DNA from: Paulinella micropora
Taxonomy: Eukaryota > Cercozoa > Imbricatea > Euglyphida
Direction of reading: 5' to 3'
Assembly: GCA_009731375.1 (NCBI GenBank)
Contig: BJOX01000182.1
Span: 275,076-330,023, forward strand
Length of the DNA stretch: 54,948 nucleotides
Both the position numbers and the translations under genes were made by a program. Positions 1 to 14,300 of this stretch are shown piece by piece. The first letter of the stretch is position 1. The number at the start of each line of letters is the position of its first letter. A model generated the notes under the pieces. That model did not search any database. It was not told the DNA's origin and saw only the letters and a program-made list of their open reading frames with translations.

Positions 1-240
1 ACTGTAGACATCACCCCCCGGATAGCCGGTAAAAAGTACCTTTTCCTGGTGACAAGTGCACCAGCTTGTTTTTCAGTATTATTTGTCCGGATTGGACCTG
101 ATGCCATTTTATTCCTGGTCTGTTGCCGTTTTCCTTTTTGGCTTCACTGAGCTAATACAACGAGACATCATTCTCATTCTTGAGGACTGTGTTTGGTTGT
201 ATTACCAACTTTTTTCGAGCTATCGTTGGGGGCATTACAA
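1..240 (+). mobile_element. Fragment of Ty3/gypsy LTR
   Basis: Bases 3-240 match, in inverted orientation and with few differences, bases 47812-48047, which is the 3' LTR of the gypsy element at the right end of the window. The match begins at TGTAG, the expected LTR terminus, and stops near base 240, where the two copies diverge. The two bases before it (AC) are the same as those between the polypurine tract and the LTR in the right copy. That hints at the 3' LTR of a second element lying off the left edge, but two bases are weak evidence. Confidence 0.8.
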
Positions 241-2145
241 AGCACTTGTGACCGACAGACAGGAACGGTTAGTATTGCCATTATATACTACTGATACCGG
301 GTAGGCAGGCACGGTCACGAGTCACAAGTTGTTGTTGTTGTTCAAGTTGTTGTTGTTGTTCAACTGTTGTTGTCGTTGTCGTTGTCCTTGTCGTTGCCGT
401 TGTTGCAGTTTTTGTCCGGCGTTGTTGTTGTCGATGTCGTCGCCGTTGTTGTTGTCACTTGCAATCTTGTTGTTCAAGTGTTGTTGTTGTCACAAGTTGT
501 TGTCAATGTTGCGCTTTCGGTCACGGTGTCTCTGCTGTCGTGTGAGAAGAAGGAAGAAGAGGAGGGAGAGACTCGGAGCAGGAGTAGGAGTAGGTCGTTT
601 CCGTAGTGGTCCGACTGCGTGTTCTCAGTCTTCGTCGCCTGCTGCGTTCATCCTGAAGGCTCACCACGGTGTGACCCCCATCCCTCAGGTGAACGTACCT
701 GCACTTTGTATATAAGTTTACAACTGTCATTTACATAGATTGTCTCGACAGATTTGGTATAGGAATGGGGGGTTATCGACGGAGTAGGAAGCAGGACTTG
801 TGTGTCTTATTCGTAATAGCAGAAAAAAGCTCCGCTGCTGTGGTAGGTTGGAAATAAAGAGCGAGGTCAATAAGCAACCAATTACAAAAAAAACCAAGAG
901 GACGTTGAAAAATAATAGAGCAATCAAATATATATTAATAAATGGTCACGGAGAGCCGCAGAAGGGCCAAGGACGTGGCTAATCGGACCGTTTCCACACC
1001 CAGAACCAAACCTGGGTCTCGTACTTGACATAGAGGGCACAGAAAGGGACCCGGAACCTTTCAGGAGTAAGCTCACCTAATGACTCTCGGTTCCTCCCAC
1101 AGGCAAGGACCGTCCTTTAGCCAACAGGACTGACATAACAGGGATCCTCTCAACGCAGCGAAAAAAAAAGAGGAGCGTCACGAGTTCAAAGAACTCAAGT
1201 GCTGGACACAGGGGCGTCCAAAAGAAGCAGGCCAGCGCAATAAAAGGTCAAAGAAAGGGGTTCACAGCATCTCAAGAGAGTTTGTGAACCGGCCGGCCCA
1301 ATGATTCAAAATTGTCACATTTCCTCTGACTTTCATCGAGTGGCAAAATTTAAGTATTTTCTTTTACTGCACGTGCGCTAAGTAGCATTTTTCATTTTGC
1401 TTTCTTCGTCCAAATGTAAGACGGGCAGTGAATCAGTCACGGTAATGCCATCAATATTGCAGGTCGAATGATCCGTCCCTATGATTAGACTATTCTAGAA
1501 TCGTTAAACTATTCTAGAACTGACAGCCTTTTAGCAGTTGATTCGATTATTTAACGCTAACCTTACTGCATGATTCGCGGCAAACAAAAACAAAATCAAA
1601 CAACTCCTTCCAAATGAGAGACTAAAACAAATCTCTCAAAAACTCACAAGCCAAACCAACAAAAACGGCGCAACCTATTAGGCTGCAAGGGGTGAGCACG
1701 GTGACACGATGCGCAGTCGCTGAAGCCCCCGCAGTCCTAGCCAACTTCTTGAAAGTGCTTACATTGTCCAAGACATCACAAACCCTAGCTTTCTGCCTCG
1801 GATGCTCGCGTCGGCCCTCGCGACCGGTCTACGTGCAGGTGTCGGGAGTCGAGGCCTTGAAGCCGCAGTTCCAGCGGTCCAACCGCGGTACGAGATCATC
1901 GCACAGGGCACTACCGGTACCAAAGTCAGGGCAGGTCACCTGGGCAGGAGAAGAAGAAGGACACGCAAATGAAATGCTCGCGCTTCTGTGCGTGGTTTGT
2001 GCAAATGAAATGAATGCGCGCGCAATCCCATACTATTTGGCTCCAAGAAAGTGACGTGCACTCAAACTTCGAGAGCTTGTCAGTATATTACAGAAATGCA
2101 TATGAATAGAAATGATGAATAAGATGTTAATCGATGTTCAGGAGA
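241..2145. other. No gene recognised; contains GTT-rich microsatellite
   Basis: Bases about 322-520 are an imperfect GTT/TTG trinucleotide tract with GTC variants. The open frames across it are low-complexity Cys/Leu/Val strings and are not genes. Bases about 1127-1290 resemble bases 47405-47640 in the same orientation (both have ACGCAGCG followed by an A run, then GAGTTC...GAACTCAAGTG and CTGGACACAG), so a decayed dispersed repeat is present. Nothing else is recognised. Confidence 0.6.
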
Positions 2146-2148
2146 GGA

Positions 2149-2259
<111 letters not shown>

Positions 2260-3389
2260 NNNNNNNNNNNNNNNNNNNNNNNNNNNNNNNNNNNNNNNNN
2301 NNNNNNNNNNNNNNNNNNNNNNNNNNNNNNNNNNNNNNNNNNNNNNNNNNNNNNNNNNNNNNNNNNNNNNNNNNNNNNNNNNNNNNNNNNNNNNNNNNNN
2401 NNNNNNNNNNNNNNNNNNNNNNNNNNNNNNNNNNNNNNNNNNNNNNNNNNNNNNNNNNNNNNNNNNNNNNNNNNNNNNNNNNNNNNNNNNNNNNNNNNNN
2501 NNNNNNNNNNNNNNNNNNNNNNNNNNNNNNNNNNNNNNNNNNNNNNNNNNNNNNNNNNNNNNNNNNNNNNNNNNNNNNNNNNNNNNNNNNNNNNNNNNNN
2601 NNNNNNNNNNNNNNNNNNNNNNNNNNNNNNNNNNNNNNNNNNNNNNNNNNNNNNNNNNNNNNNNNNNNNNNNNNNNNNNNNNNNNNNNNNNNNNNNNNNN
2701 NNNNNNNNNNNNNNNNNNNNNNNNNNNNNNNNNNNNNNNNNNNNNNNNNNNNNNNNNNNNNNNNNNNNNNNNNNNNNNNNNNNNNNNNNNNNNNNNNNNN
2801 NNNNNNNNNNNNNNNNNNNNNNNNNNNNNNNNNNNNNNNNNNNNNNNNNNNNNNNNNNNNNNNNNNNNNNNNNNNNNNNNNNNNNNNNNNNNNNNNNNNN
2901 NNNNNNNNNNNGGGGGGGGGGGGGGGGGGAAAGATAAATGGACAGACACAAACACACACAGGTGGACAAAGAGACAAATATGTAATTAGACATACAGGGA
3001 TCATGGATAGAATCACAGGAATTATTGCAAAAACGACCGAAAAAAAAGCAGAGAGTTCACAATATCACAGCCAACGCAGAACTACTCTCGCGTGAAACAG
3101 AGGGGGGCTACCTTATAGGTATCCCAGCTGGTAAGGTTTGCCTGAACTTGGAGGCGGATTTAAACATTTGGTACATGTCGGTCACCTAGGCAGCCATCGG
3201 AAAGGCTTGCAGAAGCAGAAAGAACACACACCACGCAGAACAGGCAACAAACCAAACTCCCGCGAAAAACGAGACGGAAAAATCAGAAGGAAGGAAGAAA
3301 AAGAAAAACACACACACACACACAAAAAGAAAGAAAGAAAGAAAGAAAGAAAGAAAAAGGAAGAGAAAGTTGGAAAGAAAATGAGATAA

Positions 3390-3431
<42 letters not shown>

Positions 3432-3560
3432 GGATAGATAGATAGATAGATAAATAGATAGGTATTATGTAGTATTAGACAGATAGCATTAGATAGATAG
3501 TAGTAGATAGATAAGCAGATAATATTAGGCAGATAGGTAGATAGGTAGATAGGCAGGTAC

Positions 3561-3642
<82 letters not shown>

Positions 3643-3683
3643 GGGTAGGTAGGTAGGTAGGTAGATAGATAGATAGATAGATA

Positions 3684-3820
3684 GATGAGATATCGACTAA
3701 TGTCAGAAAAAAGGAGCTTCTGATTTCGTCAACCAAGGAAGTCTGTGGGTAAAGTATTAACCCGATGCCCAGCTAAGCCGTGATGTTTGCACGGAAGGGA
3801 CTGATACAGGCGATACCAAA
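3684..3820 (+). repeat. Left arm of perfect 137-bp inverted repeat
   Basis: This sequence is the exact reverse complement of 9859-9995. It stops at an assembly gap (3821-4156), so the repeat may be longer. It is complex sequence, not microsatellite, and contains no recognisable gene. Confidence 0.95.
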
Positions 3821-4156
3821 NNNNNNNNNNNNNNNNNNNNNNNNNNNNNNNNNNNNNNNNNNNNNNNNNNNNNNNNNNNNNNNNNNNNNNNNNNNNNNNN
3901 NNNNNNNNNNNNNNNNNNNNNNNNNNNNNNNNNNNNNNNNNNNNNNNNNNNNNNNNNNNNNNNNNNNNNNNNNNNNNNNNNNNNNNNNNNNNNNNNNNNN
4001 NNNNNNNNNNNNNNNNNNNNNNNNNNNNNNNNNNNNNNNNNNNNNNNNNNNNNNNNNNNNNNNNNNNNNNNNNNNNNNNNNNNNNNNNNNNNNNNNNNNN
4101 NNNNNNNNNNNNNNNNNNNNNNNNNNNNNNNNNNNNNNNNNNNNNNNNNNNNNNNN
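3821..4156. other. Assembly gap (336 N)
   Basis: Run of N inside the GATA region. A second, 10-base gap lies at 4736-4745. Further gaps are at 24424-24940, 32360-32369, 34812-34821, 42153-42600 and 45160-45562. Confidence 1.
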
Positions 4157-4205
<49 letters not shown>

Positions 4206-4206
4206 T

Positions 4207-4263
<57 letters not shown>

Positions 4264-4332
4264 GTAGGTAGGTAGGTAGGTAGGTAGGTGGGTAGGTAGG
4301 ACGATAAATAGGTAGGTAGGTAGGTAGGTCGG

Positions 4333-4413
<81 letters not shown>

Positions 4414-4499
4414 GGATGGATAATATTCGGTAGATAGGCAGATAGAAAGGTAGATAGGTAGATAGGTGGATAAATAGATAGGTAGGTAGATAGATAGAC

Positions 4500-4551
<52 letters not shown>

Positions 4552-4552
4552 G

Positions 4553-4627
<75 letters not shown>

Positions 4628-4678
4628 GGCTGGGAAAGAAAGAGAGCAACAAAGCTGTCACAGGTAAGATAGATAGAT

Positions 4679-4712
<34 letters not shown>

Positions 4713-4778
4713 GTAGATAGATAGATAGATAGATANNNNNNNNNNCAGAATGACAGACAGACAGAATGACAGACAGAC

Positions 4779-4844
<66 letters not shown>

Positions 4845-4929
4845 GTAGATAGGTAGATAGGTAGATAGGTAAGTAGGTAAGTAGGTAAGTAGGTAGGTAG
4901 ATAGGTAGGTAGATAGGTAGGTAGGTAGG

Positions 4930-4978
<49 letters not shown>

Positions 4979-5087
4979 GGCATTAGATAGATAGGCAGAT
5001 AGATAGATAGGTAGATAGGCAGATAGATAGATAGGCAGATAGGTTGATAGGTGGATAAGTAGATAGGTAGATATGTAGATAGGTAGC

Positions 5088-5160
<73 letters not shown>

Positions 5161-6049
5161 GCAGATAGATAGATAGATGCAGATAGATGAGTAGATACTA
5201 TTAGATGGATAGATGGATAGATGGATAGATAGGTAGATAGGTAGATAGATAGATAGATAGATCGATGGATAGATTCATGAGTTTATGCAGAAAGAGGAAG
5301 AATGAGAAAGAAATGCAAACATATAGAATGAGTAGACAAAGAGCACCAAAGAGCACATCATGTCATAGTAACCAAAACTATCAAGAGCGGGCTCAAGAGG
5401 GTACCTTAGAGGTGTCCCAGCTGCTTAAGTCTTGGTTGAAGTTGTAGGCCAAGGAAAACGTCAGTCTCATGTTGGTCACCTAGGAGGAGGCAGGTCGTGG
5501 ACAAGGCTTGAAGAAGCAGAGAGCACACGCACCACGCAGAACAGGACAGACCACACTCACGCGACAGACGACACGGACGGAAGGAAGAGAAAGAAAAAAA
5601 AAAAAAAGAAGAAGAAAGAAAGCAAAGGAATAAGAAAATGAGAAAGAAAATGAGCAAGAAAGCGAGCAGAAAGAAATGCAAACTGTCGAGCAAGAGAAGA
5701 GAAGAAGAAAGCAGGACTTATGTAGGAAACTGCAAGAATAGACAAAGAACACCAAAGAGCACATTACCTCATAGTAACCAAACGTAACCACGGCGAGCTC
5801 AAGAGACTACCTTCGATGTGTCCCAGCCGCTCAAGTCTTGGTTGAAGCTTTCAGCGAAGTAAAACATTAGGTATATGTCGGTGACCTAGGCAGCCATCGG
5901 AGGAGGCGGGTCATGGGCAAGGCGGCAGGAGAAAGAAACAAAGAAAAATGGCAAGAAAGAAAGCGAGCAGAAAAGAAAAAAGGCAACAGACAGGAGACAG
6001 ATGCACCACGCAAAACAGACAACAGATGAATAGAAAGGATAGATGAGAT

Positions 6050-6092
<43 letters not shown>

Positions 6093-6179
6093 TATTATTA
6101 TTAGATATATACACAGATAAAATTAGGTAGATAGGCAGATAGGTAGGTAGGTAGATAGGTAGGTAGGTAGGTAGGTAGG

Positions 6180-6216
<37 letters not shown>

Positions 6217-6243
6217 TAGATAGATTAGATAGATTAGATAGAT

Positions 6244-6310
<67 letters not shown>

Positions 6311-6373
6311 GCAGATAGGTATATAGGTACATAGGTGGATAGGTGGGTAAGTAGATAGGTAGATAGGTACTAT

Positions 6374-6421
<48 letters not shown>

Positions 6422-6463
6422 GTAGATAGGTAGATAGAGAGATAGAGAATATATATAGATAGG

Positions 6464-6514
<51 letters not shown>

Positions 6515-6537
6515 GTAGATAGATAGATGGATAGATG

Positions 6538-6598
<61 letters not shown>

Positions 6599-6624
6599 GT
6601 AGATAGGTAGATAGGTCGGTAGGC

Positions 6625-6726
<102 letters not shown>

Positions 6727-6821
6727 CAGATAGACAGACAGACAGACAGACAGATAGATAGTAGCAGATAGTATTAGGTAGAGAGGCAGATACCAGGTGG
6801 ATAGGTGGATAAGTAGATAGG

Positions 6822-6857
<36 letters not shown>

Positions 6858-6935
6858 CAGATATATAATATATATATATAGAGAGAGAGAGAGATAGATA
6901 GACAGATATATATATATATATATTTATATATATAG

Positions 6936-6969
<34 letters not shown>

Positions 6970-7032
6970 GTAGGTAGAAAGGTAGGTAGGTAGGTAGGTA
7001 GGTAGCTAAGTAGGTAGATAGATGGATAGATG

Positions 7033-7091
<59 letters not shown>

Positions 7092-7872
7092 GCACGAGTT
7101 TATACAGAAAGAGGAATAATGAGAAAGAAATGCAAACATATAGAATGAGTAGATAAAGAACACCAAAGAGCACATCATGTCATAATAGCTCAAGAGGGTA
7201 CCGAAGAGGTGTTCCAGCTGCTCACGTCTTGTTGGTTGAAGTCGGAGGCGCCGCAAAACATCCCCATCATGGAGGTCACCTAGGAGGAGGCGGGTCATGG
7301 ACAAGGCTTGAAGAAGCAGAGAGCACACGCACCACGCAGAACAGGCAACAGAGAGGACACTCACGCGACGGACGACACGGGAAAACCAGAAGAAGGGAAG
7401 AGAAAGAAAACAAAAAAGAACGAAAGCCAAGGAATAAGAAATTAGCTAGAAAGCGAGCAGAAAGAAATGCAAACTGTCAAAGCAAGAAGAGAGAAGAAGA
7501 AAGCAGGTCTAGAGTATGCATACATTCATAAATAGAAACTGAAATACTTGTGCAGCAACCTTGACTGGGAGAATAGACAAAGAACACCAAAGAGCACATT
7601 GTCTCACAGTAACCAAACGTAACCACGGCGAGCTCAAGAGACTACCTTCGATGTGTCCCAGCCGCTCAAGCTTTGGTTGAAGCTTTCAGCGGAATAAAAC
7701 ATGTAGTCCATGTCGGTGACCTAGGTAGCCATCGGAGGAGGCGGGTCATGGGCACGGCGGGAGGAGAAAGAAACAAAGAAAAAAGGCAAGAAAGAAAGCG
7801 AGCAGAAAAGCAAAAAGGCAACAGACAGGAGATAGATTCACCACGCACAAAAGACAACAGATGAATAGAAAG

Positions 7873-7931
<59 letters not shown>

Positions 7932-8013
7932 GGATAGATAGATGGATGGATGAATTGATGGATGGATGGATAGATGGATGGATGGATAGATGGATGGATG
8001 GATGCATAGATGC

Positions 8014-8060
<47 letters not shown>

Positions 8061-8061
8061 T

Positions 8062-8139
<78 letters not shown>

Positions 8140-8205
8140 TAGATAGATAGTAATACATAGAAGGCAGATACTGTTAGGTAGATAGTCAGATTGGTAGACA
8201 GGTAT

Positions 8206-8276
<71 letters not shown>

Positions 8277-8315
8277 GATAGACACATAGACAGACAGACA
8301 GACAGATAGACAGAC

Positions 8316-8405
<90 letters not shown>

Positions 8406-8537
8406 CATTAGATAGATGGCATTAGATAGATAGGCAGCTAGATAGATAGGTAGATAGGCAGATAGATAGATAGGCAGATAGGTTGATAGGTGGATAAGTA
8501 GATAGGTAGATATGTAGATAGGTAGCTAGATAAATAA

Positions 8538-8571
<34 letters not shown>

Positions 8572-9221
8572 TCTATTCAGATAAATGGATAGATGGATAG
8601 ATGGATAGATATAGATTCACGACTTTAGGCGGAAAGAGGAATAATAAGAAAGAAATGCAAACATATAGAATGAGTAGACAAAGAAGACCAAAGAGCGAAT
8701 CATGTCATAGTAACCAAAACTATCAAGAGTGGGCTCAAGAGGGTACCGAAGAGGTGTCCCGCCTGCTTAAGTCTTGGTTGAACTTGTAGGCTTGGTAAAA
8801 CACGAATTGCATGTCGGTCACCTAGGCAGCCATCGGAGGCGGCGGATCATGAGCAAGGCTTGAAGAAGCAGAGAGCACACGCACCACGCAGAACAGGCAA
8901 CAGAGAGGACACTCACGCGACGGACGACACGGGAAAACCAGAAGAAGGGAAGAGAAAGAAAAAAAAGAAAAAGGAAGAAGAAAGTTGGAAAGAAAATGAG
9001 CAAGAAAGCGAACAGAAAGAAATGCATAAGGTCAAGCAAGAAGAGAGAGAGAGAGAGAGAAAGAGAGAAAGAGGGAGAAGCTCCATCCATCTATCCATCT
9101 ATCTATCTAACTATCTATCTACCTACCTACCTACCTATCTACCTATCTATCCACCTATCTATCTACCTATCCACCCACCTATCTATCTATCTATCTATCT
9201 ATCTGTCTATCTATCTATCTG

Positions 9222-9256
<35 letters not shown>

Positions 9257-9273
9257 GTCTGTCTGACTGTCTA

Positions 9274-9346
<73 letters not shown>

Positions 9347-9646
9347 GTCACAGTAACCAAGCTATCAACGGCGGGCTCAAGAGGGTACCGAAGATGTGTC
9401 CCAGCTGCTCAAATCTTGGTTGAAGTTGTCAGCGGACTTAAACATCGAGTTCATGCTGGTCACCTAGGCAGCCATCGGAGGAGTTGGGTCATGGGCAAGG
9501 CTTGAAGGACACACACACACACACCACGCAGAACAGACAACAGAAAGGAAACCCGCCCAATCGAAGAGACAGGATAACCGGAACAAAGGGAAAAGAATAC
9601 AAGAAACAGGAAGGAAAGAGAGAGAAAGAGTGAAAGATACATACAT

Positions 9647-9703
<57 letters not shown>

Positions 9704-9731
9704 GAGGGTAAAGCTCCATCTATTTATCTAT

Positions 9732-9782
<51 letters not shown>

Positions 9783-9858
9783 CTGTAATGGAGGTGGGAG
9801 CTCGTTCTGCAAGGGGCGCTTATGGAACGAGCCCTGGCCCCGCCTGGTACTAGGGAGC

Positions 9859-9995
9859 TTTGGTATCGCCTGTATCAGTCCCTTCCGTGCAAACATCACG
9901 GCTTAGCTGGGCATCGGGTTAATACTTTACCCACAGACTTCCTTGGTTGACGAAATCAGAAGCTCCTTTTTTCTGACATTAGTCGATATCTCATC
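9859..9995 (-). repeat. Right arm of perfect 137-bp inverted repeat
   Basis: Exact reverse complement of 3684-3820. Bases 9782-9858 next to it are of the same complex type and could correspond to the sequence hidden in the gap beside the left arm. Bases 9996-10178 show no gene; the left edge of the viral insertion must lie in this stretch or close to it. Confidence 0.95.
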
Positions 9996-10178
9996 AGTTG
10001 ATCTCATCACTTACTCCACGGAGTGAACCAAGGCCACTTGAGGTGTCACTGACCCTCCCTTGGGCTTGGCTTTTTGAAATGGGTGCCATCTGTCGACAGA
10101 CAGAGAATTAGGGGATGGTGTGGGTGTGCTGGGCCCGTGGTAGGGTGCTTTATGTGTGCCTAGCCATACGCCTATTAG

Positions 10179-10643
10179 TCACATGGATTGATTATATACT
10201 TTTACACTTACACTGCTTGACTTCTTACCTTTCCCTTTCTTAGGTTTCGGTTCTTCTTCTTCCTCACTGCTATCGCTTTCGCTTTCACTCTCGGGCTCTG
10301 GTTTCTTGCTCTTCTTCTTTTCTCTTCTAGTCTCCGCTTTCGCTCTTTTGATTTTCATATTCGCAATCTTCTCGGCAATGATATCAGTGAAATCAACCTC
10401 ATCTTCGCTCTCACTCTTCTCCTCTGGGCTATCATTATCGTGTTCAGTAATAATTTCCTTAGCTAAGTTCTTTTCTTCAATTTGTTTTATTCGTTCCTCC
10501 ATATCTTCATCTTCTTGCTTTACAGCATTTCTATATTGTGCTAATACATTTTTGGCATGTTCCATCTTTCGTTGTTTCGCTTTCGCTTTTATTCCTTCCA
10601 CAGCACTACCCCAATTTTTACGGCTTGCTTCGGGGGACGGCAT
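10179..10643 (-). CDS. Hypothetical highly charged PLV protein
   Basis: An intact 154-aa frame with an ATG start, divergent from the nuclease gene at 10731. The first half is a Lys/Glu-rich probable coiled coil. The second half is a Lys/Arg-rich stretch followed by alternating acidic-serine (ESESESDSSEEEEE) and lysine-glycine blocks. There are no Cys motifs and no membrane segment. Base composition (AT-rich) matches the viral genes to the right rather than the flanking host DNA, so it is taken as the leftmost viral gene. Function is not recognised; such charged proteins in small DNA viruses may bind nucleic acid, but nothing here proves it. Confidence 0.6.
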   Translation of the reverse strand: MPSPEASRKNWGSAVEGIKAKAKQRKMEHAKNVLAQYRNAVKQEDEDMEERIKQIEEKNLAKEIITEHDNDSPEEKSESEDEVDFTDIIAEKIANMKIKRAKAETRREKKKSKKPEPESESESDSSEEEEEPKPKKGKGKKSSSVSVKVYNQSM

Positions 10644-10730
10644 TCTATACTAAGATTAATATATTTTAGTATTTTTAATAATTAATTAATTCCATATAAA
10701 GATAAAGATAAAAATATACATAAAGCGACA
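10644..10730. promoter_or_regulatory. AT-rich divergent promoter region
   Basis: This 87-nt AT-rich spacer separates two divergently transcribed viral genes. It includes ATATATTTTAG- and TATAAAGATAAAG-like tracts that could serve both directions. No hairpin unit of the kind seen elsewhere in the virus is present. Confidence 0.4.
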
Positions 10731-11342
10731 ATGCCAGACTATAAGCAAGGAAAGATTTATTCATTAAGGTCTCACCAGACAGACCAGATTTACATAGGTT
10801 CAACAACTCAACCTCTACATAAGGTTATATAGACATAAAAAGGATTTCAAATATAGCAAAGTGTATATATCATCGTTTGAAATTTTGAAATATGAAGATG
10901 TCTATATTGAATTAATTGAAGAATTTCCATACGAGAATAAAATGGAACTTAACAGAAGAGAAAGTGAAGTAATAAGAAAAACTGAATGTGTCAATAAATA
11001 CATAGCAGGAAGAACACAAAAGGAATGGAGGGAAGAAAATAAAGAAGAACTAAAAAGAAAAAATAAAGAATGGCGAGAAGAAAATAAGGAAATACTATAT
11101 CAAAAAAAGAAAATTTATATTCAGAACAATGTAGATGAAGTAAAACAAAGACAACATAACTATTTTCAAAAAAATAAAGATAAAGCAAATGAAATAGAAT
11201 AAATTACTATAAAAACATAGATAAAATAAAATGCGAATGTGGTGTTGAATTTCTTAAGATTAATAAAAGAGGACATGTCAAAACAAAAAATCATATGAGA
11301 TATTTTGAACAATACTTTGGATTAGCAACATTAGGATTTTAA
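10731..11342 (+). pseudogene. GIY-YIG nuclease with C-terminal CxC-H-H module, frameshifted
   Basis: The start at 10731 gives a short frame with the two halves of the GIY-YIG signature (KIYSLRS and IYIGST), ending at a TAG at 10830. The protein continues in another frame from about 10822 to 11202, with a Glu/Lys/Asn-rich helical region, and again in a third frame from about 11199 to 11342. That last part carries a Cys-x-Cys motif (KCECGVEF) followed by two histidines about 14-20 residues later. Two single-base indels therefore break the gene. GIY-YIG proteins cut DNA with a single-domain nuclease and are common in giant viruses, virophages and PLVs as selfish or recombination enzymes. A related zinc module ends the protein at 41759-42127. 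Confidence 0.8.
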
Positions 11343-11381
11343 AATGAAATCAAAAATATTTTTATTTAATATACAAATATG

Positions 11382-14300
11382 TCGGGTTCATCCTATAAGT
11401 CTCTCTTAGGCTTGTCAGAAATTGCAGTTGATAGTTTAATATACTTAACTTAGACTTAACCAATACCAACATAGTGGGCTTAAACACAGACAGAGTGCCA
11501 GAAGATGCTGACCCCGTAAATCTTTATTACACTGACGGCCGATTTGATACAAGGTTATCCAGCAAATCAACGACTGATATCAAAGAAGGAAAAATTTTAT
11601 ACTATACAGAGCAACGAGTAAGGGACAACTACGAAGTCAAAGCCTCAACTCAACACCGCTCTAATACTTCTAATCCGCACCAAACCAGTTTATATAATTT
11701 GATAGACACAAACATATTCGCACAAGCAAGCGGTCAATACTTAATTTACAACGATGTAGAATGCAAATGGAAAAATACAGCCCTCGGTTCAATTGACACA
11801 CTCTCTGATGTAGTCATTACAGCACCAGTGGCGATGAATAGTTATCTCACGTATAATTCAATAAACTGGGTAAATAAAACCTTTCCGATAAATGTTGATG
11901 AATTCGGCAATATTAGTATGGGAAGGAAGAATATAACAGGAGTTAATTTACTAAATACCAAAGATGTTGATGAATGGATATTTGAGCACCAAGATAATAA
12001 TGATAAAGTTTCAGCGAGTGGAAGTATAGATAGCCACAGCGATATGTCAATATAAGGCTTCCCCGCAGATAACCAATTACTCATTTATAGCACGGGGCAA
12101 TGGAGAAACACCACACCACCCTTTCTTAGATTAGACAGCACTGCTAGTATGACGGGGGCACTAAATATGGGAGCTTTTGCTATTTCAGGGGCTTCTACAT
12201 ATAATGGAATTAATCTCGCAAATCTCGCAGTTGATGGTTCGGTGGTCAAACTAATAGGAGACCAAACCTTAGGAGGAATAAAAACATTCAGCGGGGATTG
12301 ATATGAAAAGCCAAAGCATAACAAATATCAATTTGGTTGATGGTGTGGATGTTTCTGTCCTTGATACTTCGGTGGTTAAACTAACAGGAGACCAAACCAT
12401 AGCAGGAAATAAAAAATTTACATCAACTTTAGAAGTAAGTGGTTCATCCAATCCTACTACTTTTGATGGTATTGGCATAGCCTTTGATACAAAAATAGGA
12501 ATGATTGCATCACAAAAAACAGCAACAGCGACTTGGTATCCGATACAAATAACTGGTTCATATGTAGAGTTATATTCAGGTAATACTTTAATTATAACCG
12601 CAACTGGAACAACATTAAGTTTGAATAACAACAAAATAACAAACTTAGCCACACCATCCGCAACAACGGACGGAGCAACAAAAGTTATGTGGATACATTA
12701 GACGGGCAAAATGTGAAACTAACAGGAAACCAAACCATAGCAGGAATTAGGACATATAGCAGTGGTGTTGAAATAACTGGAAATTCAATCAATTCAACAA
12801 CAAAGGGAACATTCATTGTTTTCAATTCTACCAGTAATATCGGGTCAATTGCTAGTTTGGATATGAAAACTGCAACATATTACAACTTTGAAATTTCTGC
12901 GAAAAAAATAAGTTTTATTATTGACGGGACGATTGTTTCGTGGTTTAATGCTACTGGCTTAGATTGTAATAGTAGTCGGATTGTTAATCTAGGAGCACCA
13001 CAAAATGCGAATGAAGCGGTAAATATGCAATATCTGGATGACAATTGTGTGAAACTAACAACAGACCAAACCATAACAGGAAGTAAAACATTTAATGGGG
13101 CGAGCACTACGATAAAACATCTAACTTTAACGAACAATGCCGATTTTAATAATCAAACTATCACTAATGGTGGAAATATAACATATAATGGGGCGAGGAT
13201 ATTAAACCAAAATGGAGGAGATATATTCTTTTCACAGACATCAGGAGATTATCAGTATTTCTTATTTACTCTAAATACCGCTACAAGCGGAACCGCAGAC
13301 CAAAGAAGTTATGTATTTACGAATATAGCATTTGATGTAAAAGGGGCGGGACTTTATATGTCAAAACTTTTGGACAATAAAAGTGCTTCGTCTGACATTG
13401 TCCTGTTTAACAATGCTGGCGGTATGCGATTTTCTGGTGCCTTAGATATGAACTCAAACAACATAACAAGTGCTGGAACAATAACGGGAACATCAATCAC
13501 TTCAACTGTGGGGATATCAACGACAACATTAACAACGAGCGACAAAATAACAACAGCATCAGGCAATCCAATAATCATATGCAATACAACGAAAGGCACA
13601 GGGGCGACAGGGGGCTTAGAATTATACGGGACTGCTTCAAATATCGGAGGGGCACACTTACAAGCAATAACAACGGCGGATGCTTATCCAACATTTCAAT
13701 TATTGAACTGGATACACGACAATGCAGGCTTAATTTTTGATGCTTATTATGACGGCTCAAACTGGAAATCAAGTAATGCTGGTTCAAACTTCCAAATATA
13801 CAAAAATTCAAACAAACTTGCTTTTAACTATAAATCAGGAATAACAGCAGGAAGCAATATAACATGGTCTGAGGCGATGAATATAAGCACAGCAGGATTA
13901 TTAACTGCGAGTGCGGGGATTACATACACTGGCACACTAACGTCAGTAACGAATGCCAGCGGGGCGAAAATAGGAATTCAGTGACAAACAGACGGAACAA
14001 ATGCAAAAGGAATATATTTCTATGGGATACGACTAATACAAGTGGGGGGATTTATGCAGCATCTGGCGGAGTTGGAAACGCTAGAAGTTTTGCAAATGGT
14101 TTGGCTGTTTCTGGAAATGATTTTAGTTCGTATAGTTTTCGGTTTAGGGTTGCTAATGATTCTACAATGGGGTTTGTATGGGAGAATTCAGCAGAGCAAT
14201 TGTTGATGTCATTGAATGGACTCAATGGGACTTCATGGACAAAAGGATTGATAACGGCTAGCGCGGGGATTACATATTCTGGGGTGCTAACAACCACAAC

